A stretch of 8,403 bases of DNA from Saprospiraceae bacterium. Its GTDB lineage: Bacteria > Bacteroidota > Bacteroidia > Chitinophagales > Saprospiraceae. The DNA lies in contig JACMLK010000495.1 in the NCBI GenBank assembly GCA_014379665.1, positions 1-8,403 of the forward strand, read 5' to 3'. Positions within the stretch are counted from its first letter, which is position 1. Every line of letters starts with the position of its first letter. Shown piece by piece: positions 1-7,900 of the stretch. The position numbers and the translations under genes were made by a program. Below the pieces are notes generated by a model that was given only the letters and a program-made list of their open reading frames with translations, did not search any database and was not told where the DNA came from.

Positions 1-303
1 AGAAGATACGCTGTGATACATTCCGTTTTTGACCCGCAAATAGACTTGTGAACCTCCTTCAAATAGTCCTTCCGGCTGCAAATTTTTAGGTAGTCCTTCG
101 CTTATATCCTGCCAGGTCTGCCCACCATCTGAAGATTGAAAAATCACATTTGCTGCGGTTGAATTTTCTTTATTGGGTTTTATCTGAAAGGAGTCTTGAA
201 ATGTTAATAACCGGCTTGTACAAGACGGAGTATGTTTTGACACCTGATTAGATGTGAAGAAACATTGACTAAATAGCAAAAAAACAAGGTTGAAGATATA
301 CAT
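1..303 (-). CDS. Partial exported BNR/Asp-box repeat protein (N-terminal part only)
   Basis: Reading from the ATG at 301-303, 101 codons stay open to the window edge, so the C-terminal part is missing. Residues 1-13 form a short hydrophobic signal segment followed by Cys14 (context LLFSQC), which may be a lipoprotein attachment site although Gln before the Cys is unusual. Residues 57-64 (SSDGGQTW) match the Asp-box S-x-D-x-G-x-T-W, and a second blade seems to start at about residues 84-97 (GGSQVYLRVKNGMYHS), as in beta-propeller proteins of the sialidase/BNR/sortilin type. Such proteins range from glycosidases to photosystem-assembly-like factors and binding proteins, so the function is open. 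A candidate promoter box lies about 30 bases upstream. The frame, signal segment and motif together make the gene likely real; the substrate is unknown. Confidence 0.72.
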   Translation of the reverse strand, partial: MYIFNLVFLLFSQCFFTSNQVSKHTPSCTSRLLTFQDSFQIKPNKENSTAANVIFQSSDGGQTWQDISEGLPKNLQPEGLFEGGSQVYLRVKNGMYHSVSS

Positions 304-332
304 GATATTAAAAGTTTAAGTGAAGAATACCA

Positions 333-362
333 CAAAGATAAAGGCACCTGAGTCTCATTCGA
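333..362 (-). promoter_or_regulatory. Candidate Bacteroidota-type promoter for the BNR protein gene
   Basis: On the minus strand, TATCTTTG (333-340) fits the Bacteroidota -7 consensus TAnnTTTG exactly. Exactly 19 bases upstream is TCG (360-362), one mismatch from the TTG of the -33 element. Transcription would start roughly 20 bases before the ATG at 303, a reasonable leader length. Chance matches are common in AT-rich DNA, so this is a plausible site, not a proven one. Confidence 0.4.
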
Positions 363-410
363 CTTAGTAATTGTAAAATAATGTAAACGATATGTAAAAG
401 ATGTTTTGAG

Positions 411-431
411 GATTAAATTGATGATTTAATC
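411..431. repeat. Perfect 8-bp inverted repeat in an intergenic gap
   Basis: GATTAAAT (411-418) and ATTTAATC (424-431) are exact reverse complements around the 5-base loop TGATG. The stem is almost all A/T and no T-run follows on either strand, so it is a poor intrinsic terminator. It sits between the end of the acetyltransferase gene and the candidate promoter of the BNR gene, so a transcription-factor operator is possible. The rest of the 304-488 gap shows nothing I recognise. Confidence 0.3.
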
Positions 432-488
432 AGGCATTTGTTTGTTCCTTTTACTCACCCCTTTCAGACTCCGTATTTCTTAACCCGG

Positions 489-1106
489 TTAATTTTCTTT
501 ATCCGTGTAGCACCGAACCATAGGTCTGTTTTCGGAGGTCCTGTCCACGATTTCAAAACCAGCTTTTTCAAATGAGGTATATAGACCTATCCATGCAAAT
601 GCGTCAGGGAGCTTTTTTTGTGTTGGAATTGCGGGATATGCTTCTATTATTTTTATGTCTTTTGTTTGGGCATATGCCACTAAACCTTTTAACATCGCAA
701 CAGAAACACCTTGTCGCCTGAACTTCCTATCAATAAAAAAACAGGGAACAGACCATACCGGCTGATCATCAATTCGTTTGTGTACGCGTGATTTTTCAAG
801 CTTTATAAAGTCTTCTCTCGGTGCAAAAGCACACCATGCTATCGCCTGACCTTCATAAAAGCCAAGCAAGCCAACAGCTTGATCTTCCCAAACAAGCTTT
901 TTCATAGCCATCATATTGCCGTTATCAGCTTTCCCTTCATCAAAGTCGGTCTTTTTAAGTCTGTAATACATACACCAGCAATTTCCACAGGCCCCTTTAT
1001 CACCAAAAAGCTGCACAAATTTGTTCCAGTTATTTTTTGATAATGGTTCGAAAGTGAGTTGATTTAAGAACTCAGTTTGATGGTAGATTTTATTTAGATT
1101 TGCCAT
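489..1106 (-). CDS. GNAT-family N-acetyltransferase
   Basis: A 205-residue cytoplasmic protein with a GNAT fold, expected to move an acetyl group from acetyl-CoA to an amine. Residues 122-146 hold the acetyl-CoA pyrophosphate-binding motif A: a beta strand (PCFFIDRKFR), then RRQGVS at 130-135, then a helix. Residues 176-184 (YTSFEKAGF) fit motif B. The N-terminal half carries GACGNCWCM (38-46), a Cys-rich motif I recall from a subgroup of uncharacterised bacterial GNAT proteins; whether it binds metal is unknown. The acceptor substrate cannot be told. The ATG at 1104-1106 is the only upstream Met before residue 46. The 62-base gap behind the same-strand dioxygenase gene would allow co-transcription, but nothing else links the two. 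Confidence 0.88.
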   Translation of the reverse strand: MANLNKIYHQTEFLNQLTFEPLSKNNWNKFVQLFGDKGACGNCWCMYYRLKKTDFDEGKADNGNMMAMKKLVWEDQAVGLLGFYEGQAIAWCAFAPREDFIKLEKSRVHKRIDDQPVWSVPCFFIDRKFRRQGVSVAMLKGLVAYAQTKDIKIIEAYPAIPTQKKLPDAFAWIGLYTSFEKAGFEIVDRTSENRPMVRCYTDKEN

Positions 1107-1168
1107 TACAAAACAAAAATAACTTATATTCCGGCATCAGGTATACAATGAATATTTTCAAAAGTAAT

Positions 1169-1855
1169 TTATTTCCTTTCAGGATAATCAGGAATGTTTA
1201 ATCCTAAGATGATATCCTGTTTCACCATTTGCACATCACCTGATTGAACCACTTTCATGATGCCACTTCCTCCCCGTTTTTCTGGCAATTTTCGTTTTGC
1301 AGGAGTAAGTAAAGGATCATCATCAAAGATCCATTCGTCGATGTAATATTCATTGGCGATGTCGGGTTCCTTAACGAAAATATGGATGTGTGCTTCAATG
1401 TCTGAATTCGGGTAGGAAGCAGGTCTGGAGGTAAATATGCTATATTGTCCATTGGAGTCTGTTTTGACCCAGCCTCTGAGATGCCCGTGTCTTTTGGCTT
1501 CATTGGAAATACCATTCCCCGGAGAATAATTCCCTTTAGTGTCTGTGTGGTAGTAATAAACGATTACACCAGGCACAGGTGATTTGCCATTCAAAGCATA
1601 CGCTGTGCCTTTTATAATGAGTTTCTTACCACCTTCAAACCATCCATCACTGGTATCAGTGGAAGAAATATATGTTGGCATGTCTATATACATGAGTTGA
1701 CATCCGTCGCAGTGACCCCCAACAGGTTTCCCCTGAACAGCAGACGCAGCAGGTAAAACCTGATTGGAAGATTTGTTTTGTGGCGTACACTGATTAAACA
1801 TCAAAAGCAGGAATATCAAAAAAAATGTCATTTTTAAAGTCGGATGAGTTTTCAT
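1169..1855 (-). CDS. Intradiol ring-cleavage dioxygenase-like lipoprotein
   Basis: A 228-residue member of the protocatechuate 3,4-/catechol 1,2-dioxygenase fold family, whose characterised enzymes use Fe(III) to open catechols between the hydroxyls. A hydrophobic signal (about residues 9-20) ends in MFNQC, making Cys23 the likely lipidated residue. The beta-sandwich core runs from about 75 to 222. All four iron ligands are recognisable: Tyr110 (KGNY), Tyr148 (SYPN), His156 and His158 (AHIH). The arginine three residues before the first ligand His in classical enzymes is Ile153 here, so the substrate may not be a simple catechol. Cys49 and Cys52 (GHCDGC) lie in the exported N-terminal linker. 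An acidic stretch, DEWIFDDDPLLT (173-184), and a GGSG loop follow. Intracellular catechol dioxygenases have no signal peptide, so an exported role is inferred. Family placement is firm; the reaction is not. Confidence 0.87.
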   Translation of the reverse strand: MKTHPTLKMTFFLIFLLLMFNQCTPQNKSSNQVLPAASAVQGKPVGGHCDGCQLMYIDMPTYISSTDTSDGWFEGGKKLIIKGTAYALNGKSPVPGVIVYYYHTDTKGNYSPGNGISNEAKRHGHLRGWVKTDSNGQYSIFTSRPASYPNSDIEAHIHIFVKEPDIANEYYIDEWIFDDDPLLTPAKRKLPEKRGGSGIMKVVQSGDVQMVKQDIILGLNIPDYPERK

Positions 1856-2011
1856 TGATTAATTTTTTATAATGCCAGCAAGCTTCCATTTACTTATTTA
1901 TTTAACGAAAAAAACCGGACATTGATGATGCATATCTATGATATTCTGTCTTAATTTGTTGATAGTTTGTCGAAAACTTAGTTATTTACACTAAAATCCT
2001 GATCCTTACCC
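1856..2011. other. Divergent intergenic region, no clear motif
   Basis: These 156 bases separate the divergently read dioxygenase-like gene and the unknown plus-strand gene, so promoters for both should lie here. I found no exact TAnnTTTG box in either direction; near matches such as TTAATTTG and TAGTTTG on the plus strand (about 1951-1971) are degenerate and lack a spaced TTG. No terminator or RNA structure is evident. Confidence 0.4.
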
Positions 2012-2611
2012 ATGCCATTTCAAAACAGAGTTGATCCATACGGAACTTTATGTTTTTCATCCTATCGGGGTCAACTGATGGGGAACCGAGGCCATTTGCA
2101 CAAAGAAAGCCAGCAGATTATTAGAAATTTTCAACTCAAGAGATGGATCATATGTGTGTTGGATTTCAAACAAAGAAAAAGAACACTCATGCAAAAGGGC
2201 AGATACACGGAGTTGTTTTTTGCAGACGAAGCTACAGCGTTGGCATCTGGTCACAGACCCTGTGCGGAGTGTCAGAGAAGTCGGTTCAATACATTCAGCA
2301 CCATCTGGAAAACTGCAAACCAGTTGTCCGAGGCCACTACTCAGGAGATAGATGAGTACCTGCATAAGGAGAGAACAAATCCAGACAAACCTTTTTTGAT
2401 TATGGAAGATTTACCGGATGGGGTCTTTATGGAGTACAATTCAAAACCTTATCTGAAAAACGACGGGAAAATATATAGTTGGAGCTTCGGAGGATATGAT
2501 GGTCCGATTGCATGGACAGAAAATAAAAAAGTAAAAGTTCTGACTCCTATGTCCATAGTAAAAACTTATTCAGCAGGTTTTTTGCCGGATATAAATTTAA
2601 TTACTATTTAA
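2012..2611 (+). CDS. Conserved protein of unknown function with Ada-like Cys-x-x-Cys element
   Basis: A 199-residue soluble protein with no signal peptide or membrane segment. It appears to belong to a conserved but uncharacterised bacterial family: the N-terminus NRVDPYG (5-11), MGNRGHLH (23-30) and GRYTELFFADEATALA (63-78) are motifs I associate with it, which also supports the ATG at 2012. Residues 80-87 (GHRPCAEC) resemble the second half of the zinc-binding domain of the DNA-repair protein Ada, in which an acidic/Ala helix leads to GxRPCxxC. The first Cys pair of Ada is absent as a motif; only isolated Cys14 and Cys48 are present. The C-terminal half (about 125-199) has YDGPIAW (162-168) and is predicted mixed alpha/beta. 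A role in nucleic acid handling is only a guess. Its stop lies inside the 3' end of the opposing DUF3500 gene. Confidence 0.8.
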   Translation: MPFQNRVDPYGTLCFSSYRGQLMGNRGHLHKESQQIIRNFQLKRWIICVLDFKQRKRTLMQKGRYTELFFADEATALASGHRPCAECQRSRFNTFSTIWKTANQLSEATTQEIDEYLHKERTNPDKPFLIMEDLPDGVFMEYNSKPYLKNDGKIYSWSFGGYDGPIAWTENKKVKVLTPMSIVKTYSAGFLPDINLITI

Positions 2612-3596
2612 CATCAGGCAACCCAAACCACAAGGTGTGATAATGATCAATTCCCCCATCCCTATTGGTAAATTCAATAATGAAGTCATCTGATTTGACA
2701 GCGTAATAATGTAAATCATTAGTATCTCGTGTTCCATTCCAACTAAAAATGATTTTATCTTTTCCATTCATTATATGATCCATATTTACGCTGGAAAGTT
2801 CCGATGTAAGGTTATCCACCCAAGACCTGATGATCTTTTCTGTCAGTTGCTGTTGTTTAATTGTCATGTCTGTATAAGCTAAACCCTTTCTATCCTTGAC
2901 ATGGGGTTCTGTCCCATTTTTAGTCATCACATCGGCGTCAGGTGGTAGAATACCTGTGATGGCTTTGCCTTTCATTTCTTCGGTAAGATCATTAAACAAA
3001 TGATTGCCAAATTCAAACTCTTCATTCATAATATGATAACCGGCGTAAGGTCCTGAGCGCGTCAAGGCGGGATTAATGCCCATGAACATAGGACCGCATG
3101 TCACACCTTCAGGAGTAAAAGTAAAATGGAGTGACAGATGATGTCCTTCAAATTTCCAGGCCCAGGATTTGTCTTTTTCAGGATTGCCAAAGACAGAAAA
3201 CCAATAATTAGAGTGTCCATATCGTCTGGCAATTGGATTGTTCATTTTGGTCAATCGCTCGTGCGTAGATTCATCGTACTGAATGATAAACAAGCACTTT
3301 TGATACCCCTGCGGACTTAGTACTGAACGCAATATCCCGTGTATAGCCAATCGCTGAATATCATTCAGGTCGGACATCATGATACCTTTGCGATCGACTT
3401 CTTCCATAGGCAGGTTTGACCACGTTGATCTGAAATCGTCGTCAAAATCAAGATTAGCCATTGTCTTCTGATCAGAAGTCAGGGTTGAAAGAAAATGGGC
3501 AACCCTATTTAATGCCGAACTTCTGTTAAAATCTGACTGACCGGATAGGGTGCAGAAACAAAAGAACAGGCTGAATAGGCTGATATTTTTCTTCAT
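2604..3596 (-). CDS. Secreted DUF3500 family protein
   Basis: A 330-residue protein with an N-terminal signal peptide (MKKN, then a hydrophobic run to about residue 18; probable cleavage near LSGQ-S, residues 17-21), so it is exported. The body matches what I know of DUF3500: YWFSVFGNP (131-139), WAWKFEGHHLSLHF (145-158), the MGINPALTRSGPYAG region (172-186), the EE/helix stretch after 191, and the C-terminal FIIEFTN (305-311) followed by HYHTLW (318-323), corresponding to the IEYDN...HxHxxWR block. The paired histidines (His151-His152, His318, His320) could form a metal or active site, but this is inference. No biochemical function is established for the family as far as I know. The Cys residues at 13 and 15 lie within the signal segment and do not form a good lipobox. 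It overlaps the unknown gene at 2012-2611 tail to tail by 8 bases. Confidence 0.85.
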   Translation of the reverse strand: MKKNISLFSLFFCFCTLSGQSDFNRSSALNRVAHFLSTLTSDQKTMANLDFDDDFRSTWSNLPMEEVDRKGIMMSDLNDIQRLAIHGILRSVLSPQGYQKCLFIIQYDESTHERLTKMNNPIARRYGHSNYWFSVFGNPEKDKSWAWKFEGHHLSLHFTFTPEGVTCGPMFMGINPALTRSGPYAGYHIMNEEFEFGNHLFNDLTEEMKGKAITGILPPDADVMTKNGTEPHVKDRKGLAYTDMTIKQQQLTEKIIRSWVDNLTSELSSVNMDHIMNGKDKIIFSWNGTRDTNDLHYYAVKSDDFIIEFTNRDGGIDHYHTLWFGLPDVK

Positions 3597-3815
3597 TTTT
3601 TTAAGCGTGTATGAACATGATCAAAAGTTATTTAGAGTCGGCTGAAAGTCACAAAAATAGATGAATCCCGTCTCTTTTTATAATTCATCTTCTTTGCGAT
3701 GCAATATGTGCAAAAAAAAGAAGGAAACATTTTTGGGTTTTCTCCTCATTCACAATAATTTATGGTACTGGTACATTATTTACGAAATAAAACTATATTT
3801 TCACAGCCATAATCA
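3597..3815. other. Divergent intergenic region with a weak promoter candidate
   Basis: This 219-base gap lies between the divergent DUF3500 and Rieske oxygenase genes. On the minus strand, TATTTTTG (3652-3659) matches the TAnnTTTG box and lies about 55 bases before the DUF3500 ATG, but no TTG sits at the expected spacing. On the plus side, TATATTTT (3794-3801) is a one-mismatch version too close to the ATG at 3816 to be convincing. No RNA gene or terminator is visible. Confidence 0.35.
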
Positions 3816-4913
3816 ATGCTTACTATGACATCTTATTTTGTAGATAAAGATATATCTCTGGCAAAGACAATTCATACGGATTTTTATACTGATCTGAAAG
3901 TATATGATATGTCGAAGGAAAAAATATTTGCAGCAGGTTTACATTATGTAGGAGATTTGGATATGCTTCCGGAAAAAGGATCGGTAATTCCGCTATTATT
4001 GCACGAGGGATTTCTGGATGAACCGATCATATTATTGAGGGATAAAGACGACAAAATCACATGCATGAGCAATGTTTGTACGCACAGGGGAAATATTCTG
4101 GTGACTGAGCCATGTAAAATAAGCCAATTGAGATGTGTATATCACGGCCGAACTTTCAATTTGAATGGAGAAGTGATTTTTATGCCGGAATTTAAAGAAG
4201 TACAAAACTATCCCTGTAAGGAAGATAATCTGTCTTCTATTCAGGTTTTTCAATGGGGGAAATTACTGTTTGTTTCCCTACGTTCCAAAACCCAACCAAA
4301 AGATTATTTTGGTGATATGATGCACCGTATGTCATTTTTTCCGATGGCTGAGTTGGTCCGTCGTGATGATCTGAGCAGGGATTATGTAGTGAATGCCAAT
4401 TGGGCTTTGTATTGTGAGAATTATCTGGAAGGATTTCACATCCCGTTTGTACATCAGGGATTGAGTGAGGTATTAGATTTTGGAGATTATGAGACTGAAC
4501 TATATTATCCGTATTCCAGCTTACAATTGGGTGTAGCCAAAAATACCCTGGATACATTTGACCTTCCGAAAGATGCTTTTGATTATGGAAGAAATATTGC
4601 CGCTTATTATTTTTGGGTATTCCCCAATATGATGTTTAATTTTTATCCCTGGGGATTGTCGCTCAATATCATCAGCCCATTGGCAACAGACAAAACCAAA
4701 GTGTCTTTTATTACTTACATGTACGATGAATCAAAATATAACGTTGGTGCAGGGTCAGATCTTGACCGGGTAGAAATGGAAGATGAAGAGATTATAACAA
4801 ATGTACAAAAAGGGGTGAAAAGCAGGTTTTATACACAAGGTCGTTATTCTGTCAAAAGAGAAAAAGGAACCCATCATTTCCATAGGCTATTGACTAGATT
4901 TATAAATGAGTAG
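3816..4913 (+). CDS. Rieske [2Fe-2S] non-heme iron oxygenase, alpha subunit
   Basis: A 365-residue soluble oxygenase component that would activate O2 at a mononuclear iron using electrons from a separate reductase. The Rieske domain (about 35-155) binds [2Fe-2S] through Cys88-His90 (CTHRG) and Cys107-His110 (CVYHG), 16 residues apart between the pairs. The catalytic domain starts at about 185; in ENYLEGFHIPFVH (201-213), His208 and His213 are the iron ligands, and the third carboxylate is probably Asp323 (MEDEE). The position bridging Rieske and iron sites, Asp in naphthalene dioxygenase, is Glu205 here. A glutamate bridge is known from quaternary-amine monooxygenases such as carnitine monooxygenase CntA, so an aromatic substrate should not be assumed. 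No reductase, ferredoxin or beta subunit gene is nearby. The ATG at 3816 is used; Met4 (3825) is an equally possible start, since no ribosome-binding site decides. Confidence 0.9.
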   Translation: MLTMTSYFVDKDISLAKTIHTDFYTDLKVYDMSKEKIFAAGLHYVGDLDMLPEKGSVIPLLLHEGFLDEPIILLRDKDDKITCMSNVCTHRGNILVTEPCKISQLRCVYHGRTFNLNGEVIFMPEFKEVQNYPCKEDNLSSIQVFQWGKLLFVSLRSKTQPKDYFGDMMHRMSFFPMAELVRRDDLSRDYVVNANWALYCENYLEGFHIPFVHQGLSEVLDFGDYETELYYPYSSLQLGVAKNTLDTFDLPKDAFDYGRNIAAYYFWVFPNMMFNFYPWGLSLNIISPLATDKTKVSFITYMYDESKYNVGAGSDLDRVEMEDEEIITNVQKGVKSRFYTQGRYSVKREKGTHHFHRLLTRFINE

Positions 4914-4918
4914 ATAAA

Positions 4919-4967
4919 TTCAATTTATTGATTGAAATGAAGGATAAGTAAACGATAAAACTTCGTT
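4919..4967. repeat. Two short inverted repeats in the convergent gap
   Basis: The 86 bases between the Rieske gene and the GH13 gene, which end toward each other, hold two small hairpins: TTCAAT/ATTGAA (4919-4936, 6-base loop) and AACGA/TCGTT (4951-4967, 7-base loop). Both stems are short and mostly A/T and no strong T-run follows, so a terminator role is only suggested by their position. Confidence 0.22.
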
Positions 4968-4999
4968 AATCATAGATAATACCGGAATGCTGAAATTAA

Positions 5000-7900
5000 C
5001 TATCGTACTACAAGCTTCCCTTTGCTTATTTTACCATCCTTTTGAATTGTATAAAAGTACATTCCGGATGAAAGATGACCAATTGACACGTTTGTTTCTC
5101 CGGTTAAACTACGCGTTAATACTTCCTTACCATCTATGGTAAGGATGGTGAAATTAAAAGTACCATCCAGCCCTTTAAAACGAATATCTCCTGAAGTAGG
5201 GTTGGGATAAATGACGAGGTCCGGAATATCAGTATCGGATACATCAACAGTACCTGCATTTTTCAAAAAGAAATCCTGATTGCCGGCAATAAATCCATTC
5301 TCAAATGGTCCGGGAACACCTGTTCCTTTGATAGTCCCGGCTGCATTCCGGAAAACGGCAGCAATCCAATAAGGGAAATCTAGTGCTCCCAGATTATAAT
5401 AAGTGCGGGGCTTGAATTTAATTTGCCACTTATCTGTTTCCCCGTTTATTTTTGTCATTTGTCCGATTCCATCATCCTGACCCCAATTTCCCACCACTTT
5501 ATTCCACGCTGAACCTTCAGGTGTGGTAGTATTGACTGTGCCTACACCGCTATGCATGTAGATTTTGTCTGCACCGAGAAGTTCTCTATTACCTGACCTG
5601 GCATTGAATGTTATGGTAATCTCTGTGTCTGCATTAAAGTTAGGCGGACTGATCGTCACAATAGGTTGGTCAGTATCCACATCAAAATAAATGATAGCAT
5701 TTCTGAATCCAAGTCCTTTTGCTGTATTGTCTGCATTTCTAAACCACATCCCGAGCTTATGAATTTCTTTTCCCTGAAGAATGTTATAATATTGATTGGG
5801 CGTGATGGTTATTTCCCAGATGTTATTTCCAACTTTGTCCATCAGTCCTATACCATCATCGTTTAATGTCCCGATCACATTGGTCAGGATATTATTGTTT
5901 GCAGTGCTAAGAATGACTCCGGAATGCATATAAACTTTTTCAGCTCCTACCAGACCTACGGTATTTCCTTTGCTTGCCTTTGAAGCGTCAAATCTGATTT
6001 TGATCTGATCTGATCCTTTGAATGGATCCGGAGTAATGGTGACCGGGTTATCATAAATACCGATGACATCAGGTTGTCCGACTGTCAGCCTTTTGGTAGT
6101 ATAAATGTGCCATTCACCAGGTTTCAAAGAAATCTGTGTTGATAGATTGTTCACTATGACGGAGTCACCTGAGAAGTAATTATACCATTTTCCGGTCTGT
6201 GAGAATTTTGGATCAATGGATTTTACAGACAATCCAAAGTTTCCGATCAATACAAGATCAGTACCCGTTGTATTAAAACTCAGTCGTCGTGTTTCACCCG
6301 TGTTTTGGTGACTCTTCTGTGATGATTTCAGCAATTCAGGTGTAATGGTGTTTCGCACGTGAAGAATTCCCTGATAGGCTTTATAAATATATTGGCGAAG
6401 CGTACTGTTGTAATACTTGAGACTTCCCGGCCCCCACACATATGGTTTTCTCCCAATTCTGCCATTAAAATTAATATCAATGTCGTACCCAAGTTCGTCA
6501 AATTGCCATATCATTTTGGGCCCCGGTTGGAGGTAATCAAATGCTGCAGCCATTTTTACACGCTCATATATAATAATGGAGTCTCTGATATTGTAACTCC
6601 CTGCAGATCGACCTTCAGCAAGACAATGTTCCGCAATTCTGCGTTCATCGTGACTGTTATAAAAAGTGACGTGGCTTGTTGCATCCGTATTGGCAAAACT
6701 GCCTGTTATATTTCCAACAGTAGCGGGCACGAAGTCATAACTTTTGTTTCGCCACATTTTCATACCATAATTGGCCAGTTGTACTTCTTCATTATCAGGA
6801 CTCCAATGTTCAAGAATGATATAGGCATCGGCATTGACTTGTCTGATTTTATCAGCCATTCTTTTGAGAATATTGATCCGTGACTGATCAAAACCATCTA
6901 CACTGCCACCCGGAGCATAATTGGTAAATCCTTTAGTAAAGTCAAATCTGAACCCATCAAAATGAAATGTTTCCAGCCAATATTTGTTCACATCATCCAT
7001 AAAATTTTTAGTGTACTGACTCTCGTGATTAAAATCATATCCCCACTGATATTGCCCCACATATTCACGATTAAACCATGGATTATTGGCTGCAGGTTTA
7101 CCACCGTCAAAATACATCTGTACCATGGGAGATTGCCCATAAGAGTGATTGAGCACGATGTCCATAATAACCGCTATACCATGCTGATGCGCGATTTCAA
7201 TAAATTGTTTCAGATCATTTTTTGTACCGTAGTATTTGTCGGGAGCGAAATAGAATGATGGATTGTATCCCCAGGAATCATTGCCTTCAAATTCATTTAC
7301 GGGCATCAACTCAATCGCATTTACGCCCAGTCTTTTGATATATCCGATAGTATCCGCAAGATCCTGTAAGGAGTGCGATGCCAGAAAATCCCGAAGATGA
7401 AGCTCATAAATTACCAAATGATTTACATCTGGTTTTTGCCAGGTTGCTTCTGAGGCTGCCCAGATATAGTCGTCCTGACCTGTTGTGAATACAGAAGCTA
7501 TTCCGAAATCTTCCCGCACATAAACAGGGAGATTGGGATAAACAGTCGACTCAATCCATTTGTCATTCCATGGATCAGCTACCTGATCAGTATATGGATC
7601 AGCAATTTTTAATTTCCCGTCTATCCAGTATTGATAAACGTATTGTTTTTGAGGCGTCAGACCGGATATTTCTACCCAATAATATTGACCATCAAGTGTA
7701 CGTTTCATTTGGTTTTGCTCTTTAACTTTCCAGTCTGAGAAATCACCAACGGCATATATAAATTCTTTAAAAGGTGCAAGTAACACCAGAGTTACTTTTG
7801 TCGGATCTGAAGTTTGGTAATTGGCACCGGATTTAACACCTTCGGGCAAAGGGGCAATCTCAGTTGATTTTTTAATGACAATATTGTATCGTTTTAAGAC

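Noticed and set aside
1114..1121. TATTTTTG on the minus strand, a match to the TAnnTTTG promoter box, before the GNAT gene
   Set aside because: It is only 7 bases from the ATG and has no TTG at the usual spacing (the nearest is 24 bases away), so it would give an essentially leaderless transcript.
1255..1515. Open frame of 86 codons on the minus strand
   Set aside because: It is an alternate frame inside the dioxygenase-like gene, which has the conserved iron ligands.
2057..2365. Open frames on both strands inside the unknown gene
   Set aside because: The 199-codon frame has the family-like motifs; the others are short and lack any.
4237..4557. Open frame of 106 codons on the minus strand
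   Set aside because: It is antisense to the Rieske oxygenase, whose iron-binding motifs fill the plus strand here.
6359..6883. Open frame of 174 codons on the plus strand
   Set aside because: It lies antisense to the catalytic part of the GH13 gene, has no recognisable motif, and the opposite frame carries all GH13 signature regions.
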